NCBI GenBank assembly: GCA_963978545.1
Contig: OZ021725.1
Location: 86,970,305-87,034,304, forward strand
Direction: 5' to 3'
DNA length: 64,000 nucleotides
Origin: Linyphia triangularis
Taxonomy: Eukaryota; Arthropoda; Arachnida; Araneae; Linyphiidae
The position numbers and the translations under genes are program-made. The notes below the pieces were generated by a model. It made no database searches. It was not told where the DNA came from and was given only the letters and a program-made list of their open reading frames with translations. Below are positions 34,340 to 46,897 of the stretch, one piece after another. Position 1 is the stretch's first letter; each line of letters begins with the position of its first letter.

Positions 34340-35060
34340 TTCAATTACCCATATGTAGTACATAGGGTAATGAAAGTAAAGGAACATCCTGGTTTTTGTT
34401 TTCCAAGTTTGTTTATCCAAGTTATTCCAGGTTTATCCAAGTTTGAAACATCCTGATCACAAAAAAGTGATCTAGAAAAATGTCTGTCTGTGTGTACGTG
34501 GTCAGCATAACTCCCGAACAAATTGACCTACGATGTTCAAATTTGGTGAGCAGGTTGGTGATGGACCAAAGACCTACCATTGAGGTTTTCGTCAAAATCG
34601 CGCATACACATAAGGTAGCTGCCATTGAAAACATCATGTTTTTCAATGATTGCTAAAAAACGGCTCTAACGATTTTGATAAAAATCACTGCGCTAATGCC
34701 TCTTAAGGTGCTCTAAACATCCTTACCTACGAAATTCCCGTAAAAATGCTTTAATGGCGTAAAAAGTTGAAAAACGAATGCCTTCAACACAGAGTCCTCT
34801 TTGCTCGAACATAGCTCATCAACGATCGTTTTTTCTCCTCTTCTCAGTTTCACTTATAACAAAAGATTATATAGGAATTTTCGAAAAGTATATTGCCAAA
34901 AAACACCATTTTGGCGAAGGTTTTTTTTTTATAAAAAAAAAAAAAAAAAGACACACAAGATTTATCTGGCCATTTTTCCTAAGCAAATGATGAAAATATA
35001 AGAACTCTAAATGACATAAATCCACATCATCAGTAATATAGTGTAATTGAAAGTTGTGTG
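34340..35060 (-). repeat. ~1 kb dispersed repeat, copy 3
   Basis: Reverse orientation. Its start pairs CATAGGGTAATGAAAG with the upstream AATTACCCATATG, forming a small palindrome. It ends near ATTGAAAGTTGTGTGA. Confidence 0.6.
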
Positions 35061-35212
35061 ATAGTTAATGCATTGGTTTGCAAAATTAGCTGCAATATTG
35101 AAATGTTACAACAGATTGTTGTAAGACATGAGTATAGGAAAATGAGTTTATCGCCCCTTTCATGAAAGGTTCCCTTTACTGAATAATACATCCTAAATGG
35201 TTACTTTTGCAG

Positions 35213-35448
35213 AATGCAGTGCTTTTGCAAGATCCACACACGGATTGTCATCAGTATTGTTTATTGACAAATCCATTCAAATGAAAATGGATATCATTCG
35301 TAAACCATATGGATCCAAATGTACTCCCACCAATCCATTTTCTTCCAGGGAATTCTTTCTGGAAGATCCAGTATTTACCCTTACATGTTTTAAAAAGCCT
35401 ACTAACCCTGGCGTCGGTTCTCGAATTAACCCCTTCACATACAAATAA
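35213..35448 (+). pseudogene. Exon-like fragment, possible channel or extracellular domain remnant
   Basis: A TTACTTTTGCAG acceptor precedes an open frame to TAA at 35448. It reads ARSTHGLSSVLFIDKSIQMK, then RKPYGSKCTPTNPFSSREFF and VFTLTCFKKP. The PYGSxCT spacing recalls the extracellular part of DEG/ENaC channels, but that is only a resemblance. No neighbouring exon was found, so I treat it as an orphan or decayed exon. Confidence 0.25.
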
Positions 35449-35705
35449 TACTGCCTGGTGCCGAAACATAACTTCAGATTAGATCATGATGCGACCCTAA
35501 CCAGAACTTAGGGTTTTGGTTAGGGTTAGCATTTATTATTTGGTTAACATTTATTGCAAACAAATACTAAATTAATTTCTTGTCTTTTATCGTGATTGTA
35601 ATCTGCCTTCAAATAAATCAAGAAAATGTAATATGGAAATGTTCTCATATATAGTTTTAATTTTGTGCAGTGAATATACTCGGATTATTTCAGATGGTCA
35701 CTGGC

Positions 35706-35880
35706 CTACCAAACGGTATAGTGGTTAGCGTTCTAGCTTCTAGACCGCGAGGTTGAAGGTTCGAGTCCCGTGTTAGGCATGGGTGTTTGTAAATGTATGT
35801 TGGCTTGTCTAATGACGAATGTTTCGGCGTATTATAGCCCTCGTGTTGCTGGCGGCGCCAGATAATCTGAATACAACCAA
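35706..35880 (+). repeat. SINE1
   Basis: Complete head and tail; the duplication is not clear. Confidence 0.65.
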
Positions 35881-36639
35881 ACAGTCAGATGTCAGACTGC
35901 TACACTGACTACCGCTTTCATTGCACTCCTTTCTGTTTACTAGTTTGGCGTTGCGATTTTTTTTAGCTGTACTGTTGAGAGGGGGAATGCGTCTTCAACA
36001 GTCTAAACAAAACAACATCGATGCACGACCGAAACAGATAATCTAATAACATACCGCCCAGTGTTCACCGAAGACAGTTCTTGACGTGTCAGAGACGTCA
36101 AAGTCTACAATGGAACATGAAATGAATGACGTCTCCGAGACGTCATTGTATGTCAAGGGGAGGTTAAGAGGCAACGGACTCAAGACAGACCAGAAATGCC
36201 AAGTCTCACAAGTCGTCTTTACAACTGCCATTTCTACTTTATCAAGATCGTAAGAAGACAGTCATCCATCTCAGTTACACTAGCTTATGGGACATGCTCT
36301 AGTGCTGTCTAGGCCAAACAGATTATCAACAACGACACGATGCGATTTTAGGATTAAAAATCGTACGCGTCGAAATTTAAAAGACGTCACCGATTCGATC
36401 TGAAGGAGAGAGAGATTACGATCGCATTTGTGCAGCTTCGACTTAGTGTTTTCGAGAAACCGTAAGAATGCCGATTCCCTCCGGTAGACGTCGCTTTTTG
36501 TCCATGATCAACTGAACCTGGCTCAGTTCGAATTTCTCTTGAGGAATGTCTCTACATTATCATTTTGAAGCACTAATCACTGATTTCTAGCTGTGACTTC
36601 TGGATAGATCTAAGTTGTTGAAGAAGAAGAAGGCTTAAC

Positions 36640-37330
36640 AACACATTGATGTAGATAAACAACTGGATAGACTTCTCATCGATATAGATAAACAACTGGA
36701 TAGACTGCTTAACGATGGGAAAATGAAGCCGTTGCCAGATGCCGATGGTGGGATAAAAAATACGGATTGCCGAGGATCGAAAATAAAATTTTGGGTTGTA
36801 CACAGCAGAAATGTTAATAGTAGACTTTAATTAGTAATAATGTGCAAAAAAAAAAAAAAAAAAAAATCTACTCTATCACTTTACAAGGTTTTTCGTATTC
36901 CCATCCAACTGTAAAAGTGAATTGTGATTGGTCAATCATCCCACCAGCTTCGCAAATCCCCGGCGCGTTTCTCTCCCTGCATTGACTTGGGAGCAGTCTA
37001 TCCAGTTGTTTATTTATCTATACCGATGACACTGCTAACGCTGGGGAAATGAAGCCCGTTGCCAGATCGTTGGGTGAACGATAAATACGAACTCCAAAGG
37101 ATTAAAAAAAAAAAAAAAAAAAAATCATAGACTGTACACAACAAAACTATCAATAGCAAACCTTAAATAGTAATAACGTGCAAAAAATATCTAATCTAGC
37201 ACTCAATAAGGTTTCCCGCACTCCCATAAGTGAACTGCGATTGGACTATCGTCCACCCATCAACATCAACCCACACTTGCACTGCCATCGGAGCAGTCTA
37301 TCCAGTTGAATTATCTATATCGATGTAACA
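36640..37330. repeat. Inverted-ended repeat with a ~300-bp internal duplication
   Basis: The ends GATAAACAACTGGATAGACT and AGTCTATCCAGTTG are inverted. Inside, AAATGAAGCC(C)GTTGCCAGAT and GGAGCAGTCTATCCAGTTG each occur twice, about 300-326 bp apart. Poly-A tracts follow each first half. Confidence 0.45.
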
Positions 37331-37920
37331 ACATCGATCTCTAACTACTACTTCTGAATGACTTATAAGTGGTTTCTGGCTTTGAAAGCAGATGAAGCCA
37401 ATTGAACATTTCCCCACATATTGATATGTATTTTTTCCCGCATTAGAAAATATCGATATATCGACTACTTTTATCGATATTTTTTAAAAAATATCGTCGT
37501 ATCGATATATCACCGACCTGTAGTCGATTTAGAATAGGGGTGTGCACTGTGCATGCTTGATACTGGCGTCTAAAAAGATAACAATAAGGTAAATTAACCC
37601 TTTTGCACTCGAGCGGTGACACACGATTGGATGCCGAAGCACGAGGGGACCACTAGGTTTGATGCGGAAATTGGATGCAAGGCCAATGACTGTGTTTAGT
37701 TTCTATGAAGCAAATCCATAAACGCCAACCGAACCAAAAATGGCTTGAGTTGCTGGTTCCGCCGCGCGAAAAGGCCTCGAGAGCAAAGGGTTAACATATT
37801 CGCTGTCGATCACGTATATATAATTAGTAGCTCATGGCTACAGTTAAAGTTTTTTCTAGCTGGGGGGGGGGGGGAGTTGTTACTATAGATCTCTATGATG
37901 ATTATTAACCCTTCTTTGGC
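37320..37920. repeat. Dispersed repeat shared with 56250-56460
   Basis: AAGCAGATGAAGCCAATT and later GCTCATGGCTAC, a G run and TATAGATxxCTATGxTGAT occur in the same order in both places. Here a TTAA-type MITE (37598-37790) lies between the two conserved blocks; at 56250 it is absent. Confidence 0.4.
37598..37790. mobile_element. TTAA-type MITE, family A, copy 2
   Basis: CCCTTTTGCACTCGAG and CTCGAGAGCAAAGGG are inverted ends flanked by TTAA on both sides (37594-37597 and 37791-37794). The arrangement is piggyBac-like. It interrupts a dispersed segment also present, without it, near 56250-56460. Confidence 0.6.
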
Positions 37921-38800
37921 TACAAGTCAATGACCATGCATGTACTAACCAGAAGTTATTGGGTACATAATTTGAATTTAATGCAAACATATGGTGTCTA
38001 TGATTAGAATGTTACTTCAGGCGTGAAATTTTCAATATCCGATGCTGGAAAACTAATTTCCAAACAATGGAAAATTCCCACATTTTTAAATTTTTTTTTT
38101 TATTCAATTCTAAATGTTTCGAAAAGGCCACAAACACAAAAATTTCTGCTCAATGCGCTTTTTTCTTTCCTTTTTTTTAAAAAAAAATTTGCGATCAAAA
38201 TTACCTTGTTAAACATTGGCGTGAAAACGACTCATTTCGCTGGCTTTGAATGTGACGTCATGGTTTCGCAAACAAAATGCTTCGGCTTGAAATGCTGCAG
38301 CAGAAACCTGATTTGCAAGTTTCTCGCAAATCATGCCAACCTGTACGGAATGTGGCAATGGTCTACCAACGCCAACTTTTTCAACGCCAACTATTTGGCA
38401 GAAACCTCACGATAACCATAGAAATGATAGGGTCTCTTTACGTCATGGACTTAGTTGACTGTTTTGATCGGACTGGTTTTGGCTCGGTTTTGAGGCATTT
38501 TCTATTCTTAATATTTACATAACTAATTTTTTTGAAGAACTTTTGTTTAAATATTTGGAATTAGAAAGAAATTCTTTAAAAATATATACTAATTTCACTC
38601 GTTTTTAAAAAATGTGGGAATTGCCCATTGATTCCTAATTAATAAGCACCAAAATCCCAACGATTTGATATATTTTTAAGAATTTCAATGTTAGAAAAAG
38701 AATGGCAAATTATCAATACTAGCCAGTTAAAGATTTCGGCTTACAAAAACTTTCATATCACAAACAAAATTGTCGAAAGATATTTTTACACTTATAGTTC

Positions 38801-39427
38801 GAGAGGCGACTGCAATTTTTGGACCCCATCGAACATCATTCTGAATTTCTTATAGAAATTGGAGAAAAGTTAGTAGATTACGAATCCACTGGTCTGCCGT
38901 GGCAAAAATGGCCGAAACTAATCAAAAATCGACTTGGAATGAGTTGAACTAAAATTCGATTGCCAAATATGTCATAACTAGTCAAAAAGAGAACACATTT
39001 TTTTGTCTGGCAACCCACTGCATTTTGATTTTCAATGAAAAAAAAGGCAAACGATTTCTGATCTATGGCTCGGAAAACTTGTATCTTTTAAAAGTAAGCC
39101 AAATTGGCGACATCAGTTACACCATCAGTGATTTAATGTTTGTTGCAAGTAAGCCATAGCCACACATCCGAATCGTCTGCAACCTACTTAATTGAAAATT
39201 AAAGAGTGAGCGTTACCTCATAAATAAAAAGTGCTCATTATTTGGCAAATTATGGCGCATTTGGTAAATGGATTTAGTTCAACTTATTAAAAGTCGATTT
39301 TTGACCAGTTTCGACCATTTTTGCCATGGCAGACCAGTGGATTCGTAATTTACTCACTTTTCTCCAATTTCTATAAAAAATTCAGAATGATGTTTTCAAT
39401 GGGGTCCAAAAATTGCAGTCTCCTCTC
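38801..39427. mobile_element. Long-inverted-repeat MITE, complete copy
   Basis: Both tips are present (GAGAGGCGACTGCAATTTTT and AATTGCAGTCTCCTCTC), followed inward by the ~130-bp arms shared with the copy at 29037. The middle holds AGCCAAATTGGCGACATC. No clear target duplication was found. Confidence 0.6.
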
Positions 39428-40568
39428 AGTCTATTAGTATTTCGTTTAACATCTTTTTAATTTACTAGAGTATAAAATGGTATAGAATATACTAATAATT
39501 TTGCTCATTAGCAAGTTAGATTACCAGAATATTCATTTGCTTTCAATTGCATATCAATTTTAAGAATTTTTTTTTACAATGCATGAGTGAATTATTCGTA
39601 CTAGTTCAGTTAGAATATCCAAATTTGCAAACGTCAGGGATTTATAAAGAAGTAGAAAAAAAGAATAAAAAATACAAACAAATTGCATGCGATTTAAAAA
39701 AAAATTAAAAAACAAGAATTAGGGAATAAAAAACGGATTTGAAATTCTACTTGTTTGTATTTGGAAGCAATGTTTTGGAGTATCAAATCATACAGTTAAA
39801 AAAAATATTTTTCCCAATACGTAATAACCGAAATGAAATAAGACGACATAAAAAGTATTCTGCCATAAAAGCTGTTCAAAAAATAGAACCGTCTTCATTT
39901 CAAAACCAACTTCGATCCCGAATGTTTTTCCAGGATTTCTTTTCATAAGAAAACGTACATCACTTTCGTTACAAACAACTTTCGTAATTTCCTAAAAAAA
40001 AAAAAAAAAAAAAAACTTTCGTCATCTCCACAAAATAATAAAGACTGGAAATGAGCAAAGGGAAAAAAAAAAAAAAAAAAAAAAAACGATATTGTTAAAG
40101 AAACTAATAAAAGTTCAGTCGCACTTGATTGTTCCGATTTTTATTTTCGTTTCCCCCTCCTTCAAATAAAAACTGAAAAATAGAAAAAAAAAATTAATAA
40201 TTTTCTCCCGGAGAAGAAATTTTCGTTTTAATTCTTTCGGCCTGCCCATTAAATGTTATTAGTGTTTAGTCAAATTTTCTGGAGGGCTTTTTTTATTGTT
40301 ATTATTCCCTCTCATGGCGCGCGCGGTATTTCGCGGGAACGAAAGAATCGATTCTTTTAAGGAAAATATTCGATTAATCGATTTGTGCTAATGCGCGTCT
40401 TCTGTCTAATGGTTTCGGGATCGATCACGGATTTTATTTAATAGATGAGAATAAGAAGATGAATAGATTCGAATAAAACAGATTTATTTCGAACCTTGAA
40501 TTTGACTTATCTTTTAAAGGGTAAAATTGCGATACAATAACAGTAAAGGTATTTTTAACCTCTGACGA

Positions 40569-40634
40569 CATGACGGCCCGCTGGTTAGAAGCACCATGCT
40601 CATGATCGGGAGATCGCGGGTTCGGCCCTGGTAA
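40569..40634 (+). repeat. tRNA-like segment of unknown family
   Basis: GACGGCCCGCTGGTTAGAAG followed by GATCGCGGGTTCGGCCCTGG resembles A and B boxes. The acceptor stem does not close, so it is a tRNA-derived relic rather than a gene. Confidence 0.3.
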
Positions 40635-40719
40635 TTAAACTGATACTTTTGCTTAAAGGTTGCACAAAAGAAATATGCAATTATTTACGCTTAGGTTTCA
40701 ATTTTTCTATTTTTAATTA

Positions 40720-42560
40720 CCATATACGCAATACAGGATAATAAAAGAATTGAATTCGGTTAAAAAATGAGTTCGATTTTTAAAATTTTTTTTTTTACAT
40801 TCGTACGCTTTTTTGAAAGTTCTTAGCTAAAAAAAAGTTGCACAGAAAAATGTCTGAGTGTCTGTCCGTCAATGTTCGGCTTTTGTATATGCAGGTAGCT
40901 ATTGGATATGTTATTAAGGTTTCCATCAAAATAGCGCAAGCGCATATGGTTATTAAAATATTCTTTTATCAGCAATTGCCACATCCCTCCCCATCTCTAA
41001 CGACTTAGAACAAAATCGATGTGGTAGTGCCTTTTAAGGTTTTCTAAACATTACCGTAAAATGGGGTGAATCGGAACACTTTTCAACTTTCAAAGTAAAA
41101 ATTGTGTGTAATTAGATCGTTAACGAACATATTTGATACGTTGAAACTTGGATCTTACCTTCTTCTTTGAGGATCAACCCGAAAAATATTGAAAAAATTA
41201 GGACTTTAATTTATTTTGAATTTGTTCATGGTGTTTCGATTCACCCCGCAGAAAGGGGTGAATCGGAACACACGTTACAATTTATGTTTGATCTTATTTA
41301 AACGTTTACAGGGTGACAAAAAACAAGTAATAATGCATTGTGGTGAATAGGAACACAAAATTATCGTAAAAAATCATTTAATATGACAGATAAAATTTGT
41401 TTTGTCATTTATTATCAAAACAAATCATATGTTTGAAAGTGTATCAACTCTTCTCCTAACTTATCCAAACAGTCTTTAAAACAATAATATTTTTTAATCT
41501 ACTCTATGTTTACGTGCCGTATTACTGCAAATTCCTGAAAATATCTTGAGAAAAGAGAAAAGCATCCTCATTTGTTTCAGAAAATCTCTTCATTCCTGGG
41601 CGCTTTTTGTAAAACACACTTATATAGAAATAATCTTGTAGGTGTAAAACTTTGCTCACATAGTCTTCATATATATGGATTGCTTTGTCTTTTATAATTT
41701 TAAGATAACGAAGTCATTTAGAGAAAAGAAACCACTGGAACAATTGGGTTTCTTCCATGCGGAAGCTAGGTTCCTTTTCTGACATTTATTCAAGCCTGCA
41801 ATCTTGATTAATGTCTTGAAGGGAGTAATTACTCTTCTTCTGTCGTTGAATCTTGTGTGGAACATAATCTTGCCAAAAACCGCTTTTTAATATCACTTTT
41901 TAAGTGTTCCGATTCACCCCGCAAATCTCAAAATCTAGACTAGGCAAAACATAAAAATTCGTAAAATAAAAAGTTTTTAAAACCAAGTTAAATTAAGTAT
42001 GGCGTGTTGTTGTGGATGTTTATACTTATCTAAAAATATATTAGTTAAGTCTATAACAGGTTTATGTTGGTAATTACGGGATAAGTTTTGGAGAGGTTAA
42101 AACTCGTTGGATTGTATGCACGCTGTTTCAGAATTTTTTTTAAAAAAAGGGCAGTGTTGAAAACACCACAAAACATATGTTCCAAGATTCCAAACATGTT
42201 AGCTAAATAAAAAAAAAATTATAACTATTAAAACTGCTTTATTTGTGTAAAATAATAATTTCTTTGTAATTTCATGAAGTTCCGTTCCGATTCACCCCGC
42301 TGTTCCTATTCACCCCATTTTACGGTACCTTTTCTAAATTCCAGTGGAAATTCATGTCTTTAACAGAGTTTTTTTCCCCTGGAGCATTGCACTAATCCTT
42401 TTCTTTCATTTACTCAAAAGGAATAATGCAAGAATTATAACCGAACATATCACCAGTTTTGGGAGTGTTTTTTTCCCTTTTTGGTCAATTTAATAATTAT
42501 CGCCAAACTGGTCCCCTTTTTTTTTAATGCATGAAATAATGATATTTACTCAATGATAAT
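40720..42560 (-). repeat. ~1 kb dispersed repeat split by the GGGGTGAAT element
   Basis: The left part (40720-41053) ends GGTTTTCTAAACAT and the right part resumes after 42327 with TCTTTAACAGAGTTTTTTTC. Both fit the family order in reverse. The 1272-bp element at 41054 lies between them. Confidence 0.5.
41054..42325 (+). mobile_element. TA-flanked inverted-repeat element, GGGGTGAAT family, long copy
   Basis: CCGTAAAATGGGGTGAATC opens and CCCATTTTACGG closes a 1272-bp element flanked by TA. A central ACCCCGCAGAAAGGGGTGAA junction places two end-like motifs back to back. It splits a copy of the ~1 kb dispersed repeat. Confidence 0.62.
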
Positions 42561-43748
42561 TTACTCAAGTTAATCTCAAATTTAAATGCGGTGTCCAGTA
42601 TTACAGTGCAATTTAAAATTGTACTACTTTCCAACTCTGAGCTGCAATCGAAATGTTGTATACATTATAAGGGCAATCAGTTAAAATATTAGAACTCAAT
42701 AATTTTTTTTTAATTCACTGTATAAACTTACGTTATATGAATAGTTTTATTCTTCTTCCATAGTTAAATTGTGTTTATATTCGTGACATTTCAATCGTTT
42801 CGATCTTGCGGTAATGCGAAATAAAAGATTTCCTTTCATTCCAAACTAATATATTCGATAACATTACTAACATGAGCTTCGCATTTATCATCGCGTTCCA
42901 CAAAGTGTTCTTTTCTGAATGAATTTTCTTTGATTGTGATTTCTCGGTTGTTGCATGTGTTGTTGTCGAACACGAAAACAACTTTCCTTTTTTTTTTTTT
43001 TTTTTTTTTTTTGGTCTGGGGTAAATATGGAGTGCGTGTAGGGAACCAGAAAACGAAATCAATCCTTTATTCGGTTTTCTTTTTCGGTGGATGTCATCCT
43101 TTATTTTTCTTATTTAGAAAGAAGTTTCTTTTCTTCTCTTCGCCTCCTCTCTTAACTTTCTGTCTTCTGAATAATACATGGCTTCTCCTGATTGGCGGAA
43201 AGAATACACGGCCTCGAAACGAGTCCTTTGTCTTTTGTCTTGTAGCCGGTGGCAACACTAGTGTTGGCAGACGATCGCGACACCCAGGAAGACAACGTTT
43301 TTGGACTGGGTTTCTTTCTTGCTCTATTCCCTGAACATCACATTGAAAAAAAAAATCGATTTTTGTATTCACAGCCCTCTTCACTCAAACAAAGGCGGGA
43401 GAATATTAATTGCAAATGAATTATGGATGCCGACATCGTTTCTTAGCGGTCAAATATTCCAAACACCCTTCACTGCTAGAAATCGATAAATCAAGTTTTT
43501 ATTTGTTATTTAGAAAACTCTTAGTTTTATTTTTCTTTGTTCAGTCATTTCATAATTTTTTTAGTGAACCATACATCCAGAAAAACTTTTGTATTAACAC
43601 TTTCATTTCTGTATCTGTCAATGTTAACCATTTGGAACTCAATTACTTTTACTCCAAAAGTTTAGTTTTGTTAATTTTTGATTTGCAGGGTAATAATAAA
43701 ACAATTTTTGATTCTATTGGTAGAATTTATTTGTACAATGTAAAATAT
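42561..43748. other. No gene recognised
   Basis: T-rich sequence with a poly-T run near 42988-43012. Opposed frames of 95-134 codons overlap each other, and none shows a domain or a splice partner. Confidence 0.4.
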
Positions 43749-44472
43749 TGTTACGAATTTTTGTATATTTGTAAATATTTCGTAGTGTTAATTTTGTAAA
43801 TAGTAAAATTTATGCACATTTCGCATAAGGCAGTGCAATAGTTCGTCGTTTAGTTTGTTTCCCTGCAATGAGTCTCTTGATGCTTGATAACTGGTTTTAC
43901 AGAGGTAACACTGGGAAGCTAGTTTTACAAGGAGTAGGGCATATAACATTATGGTAATGGCAATCTAGCCAAATTGGCGAGATAGAGCCGTTTTGGTGAC
44001 TAATTTTTGTCGTCAAATTTGGCGACCATTTGGCGACATTTTCGGTCCCCATGTACATGTATAGGACTTTTCGACTACGATCTGGAAAGTTCTCCAAATA
44101 TCTACCTCTAAAAATTTCACGTATGTTCGCCTCCCCTATAAAAGCTCTAGAGAGCGGGTGATGGAGTTAGTTGTTAGCTGAGTCCATTAGTTGACTGAAA
44201 TTACTGAGTTGAGATACTGAGTCTCAGTGAGCGTGCAAAGAGTTACGAAAGCGAACTGTATTGCATTGTCTTTTGCAGCGATTTGAGCAGTTGTGTTGTC
44301 AAGTTTTTAACTGCTGTTTTGAGCTCTATTGTTGTGAAAAGAGTTGTATTCTGTCTACTAGAACGAGAAGTTCTGGAGTTGTAAGAGAATCTATGAAGAA
44401 TTATATTGGAACAAATTTCTGCAAGTGTTGATCTGCTTTGGCTTCAAATCTTTCGAACCCATCCACGCAACA
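43749..44472 (+). mobile_element. Solo LTR, family 1, copy 1
   Basis: It begins TGTTACGAATTTTTG and ends CATCCACGCAACA. Flanks ATAT and CTAT match at 3 of 4 bases. It carries GTCGTCAAATTTGGCGACC and the common CTAGAACGAGAAGTTCTGGA. No internal retrotransposon sequence lies on either side, so it is a solo LTR, probably Gypsy-type. Confidence 0.6.
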
Positions 44473-44819
44473 CTATGTTAAATTCAACTAATTTGTGGGC
44501 ATCTCATTTAGTAATCAATTCTTCACTCATTATCAGACTTTCACAGCATAATATTTGGATACTTTTGAAGACTTTAAGTAGAGATTTTTTATAACATTTT
44601 TCGAAAATTAAAATAATTATGACTTTTTAAAAATACGTTTAATTATTGTTATTTTTTTTTTTTTTTTAATTTTAGATTAATTTTTTTTTTTTTTTTTTTA
44701 AGTATGCCGTTTACCTTTTATTCCTCGAGTTAAAGTATTTAAATATATTAGAAAAACATGTATTAAATTTTTCAAGCATTTATGTCAATTAGATTTTAAA
44801 CTATGTGCCCCCCAATATA

Positions 44820-44970
44820 AAAAACTAAGGGTGTGGAACATCGCACAACTTTCAATTACATTATAAAATTGACATGGATTTGTGTCATCGATCGTTTATA
44901 TATTTTCATCATTCATTTTTAGAAACAAAGGCCAGTTTGACCATATTTTTTATTATAATTTTTGAATGGG

Positions 44971-45005
<35 letters not shown>

Positions 45006-46432
45006 ACACACATTTTGCTAAATTGATAATTTTGGCGATATACTTTTCAATAACTCTTATATTATCCTTTCTAATGAGTGAAGCTGAGGAAAGGAGGAAA
45101 AATTATGGTTGATGAGGTATGCTCCAGGAAATAGAACTCTGTGTTAAATGCATTCGTTTTTAACTTTTCTCGCCATTAAGGTACTTGCCTACGTTCGGAA
45201 TACTTTAAAAAAAAAAAAAACTTTATGTACGAATATTTTAAGTGCCTTTTTATATTTAGTACTACTATAGATTAGTAATACAGTGAAAAAAAAATCAAAT
45301 TTATTATTATTATTTTTCAAAAATAGCAATTTCGCATGAAATTTTGATGAAATATTTCAAAAACTTAATATAAGATAAATAAAAATCTATTAAGTTTTTT
45401 AGGAAATAAATTGTAACTATATGCTTATAACTAGGGCATATACTACATTAAGAAAAATATATTCATTAAAACCTTTTTTATGGATAGTCGAAAAATAAGT
45501 TCATGATTTTTAACAATTTCACCTTGTTTTTATTCAAACTAAAGGTGATATTTCATAAAATAACCTTCCAATCTCAATTTCTATAGCAGATTTACTAGAA
45601 AACAATCAACGAGAGAAGTACAAATTTTTTTTATAATGATTCACGAATAATTTTTTGAGTTATGACATTTCAAATTAGCAATATTTGTGTGAAAATCAAT
45701 TCCGAGAAAAATGCATTTAAACTCTAAAACACTCAATTTCTATATAAACCATATTACTTACACACTTAAAATGCCTCTTCTTTTTCAATTTTTTATTCTT
45801 TAAAAAGAAGAAAATATTAATATTTAGAAGGAAATCACTTTTTAATCGGCAACTTTTGGTTTTGATATGCAATTTCCGGTTATAATTTATAGTTTTAGAT
45901 CAGTTTCAAATTGTCAACTTTTGTTTAAATCAACGCAGACATAAAAAGTAGACAGATTTAGAAACTTAAAGATTTGGGCTCAAGTATTCACGAATAATAT
46001 ATTTTTTTTGTCAAATTTCATCAAAATCGACCTTTTCAAAGTAAGCAAGTACCTAAAGCAATTTTACGGGATTTCGGAGGTGGGGATGTTTAGAACACCT
46101 TAAGAATCATTACCACAGCAATTTTGGTCAAAATCGTTAGAGCCGTTTTTTAGCAATCACTGAAAAACATGATTTTTTCAATTGCAGCTACCTTATGCGC
46201 ATGCGCGATTTTTACGAAAACCTTAATGGTAGATCCCAGTGCCATCACCAACCCTCTCACCAAATTTGAACATCATAGGTCAATTTGTTCTTGAGTTATG
46301 CTGACTACATGCACACAGACAGACATTTTTTCTAGATCACTTTTTTGAAATCAGGTTGTTCCAAAACGTGGAGAAATGCATAAAAATCGATTTTTTTTTT
46401 GGACCGAATGCTATACTTTCATTACCCTATCT
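44820..46432 (+). repeat. ~1 kb dispersed repeat with a PIF-like insertion
   Basis: The left end reads CTAAGGGTGTGGAACATCGC and the right end CTTTCATTACCCTAT. The element at 45180-46053 interrupts it, and a hAT-like MITE sits at its right border. This copy and the one at 48040 show what looks like the full left end of the family. Confidence 0.6.
45180..46053. mobile_element. PIF/Harbinger-like nonautonomous element (874 bp)
   Basis: It starts GGTACTTGCCTACG and ends AAGTAAGCAAGTACC. TAA flanks both sides (45177-45179 and 46054-46056), and removing the insert with one TAA restores the host repeat seen at 11041. A 3-bp TWA target and GG ends suggest PIF/Harbinger. The body is AT-rich with no transposase. 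Confidence 0.55.
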
Positions 46433-46897
46433 CAGAGTTCCCACTCAAATCACAGAATGAAAATCAATGACTTTTTAATGACTTTTAAGGACCTAATTAA
46501 TGTTTTTAAGGACCTAATTAATGTTTTTAAGGACCTAATTAATGTTTTTAAGGACCTTTGAAAATTCATTTTCAGGCATTATGTCTATATTTAAATTTTT
46601 AAGAAAGTATATTATACCAAAAAAGTTACAAGTTGGTGGATGCGTAATGCAAATATGTCGGAAAATTTTGATACGGTGCAGATAAGTGGCTGTCACGCGG
46701 GGTAGCAAGTCCGAGTTGTATTTTTATAAATTTTGCAGTTGGACAACATCTGTAAAAATTAAGGACTTTTAGGACCTCTAAGCATTTTCAAGAACTTTTA
46801 AGCACCTCAAATCATTTTCAAGCACTTTCAAGGCCTTGAAAACAAGTTAAAAAATATTAAACACTTTTAATGACTTTCAATAACCGTGGGAACCCTG
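46433..46897. mobile_element. hAT-like MITE with an internal tandem triplication
   Basis: Ends are CAGAGTTCCCACTC and CCGTGGGAACCCTG, with 4 of 5 bases of the flanking duplication retained (TATCT versus AATCT). A 21-bp unit, AAGGACCTAATTAATGTTTTT, is repeated three times near 46487-46550. It is inserted at the end of a copy of the ~1 kb dispersed repeat. Confidence 0.65.

Noticed and set aside
43897..44097. Repeated MENFPDRSRK-type frame
   Set aside because: It lies inside the solo LTRs and is not conserved as a protein between the three copies.
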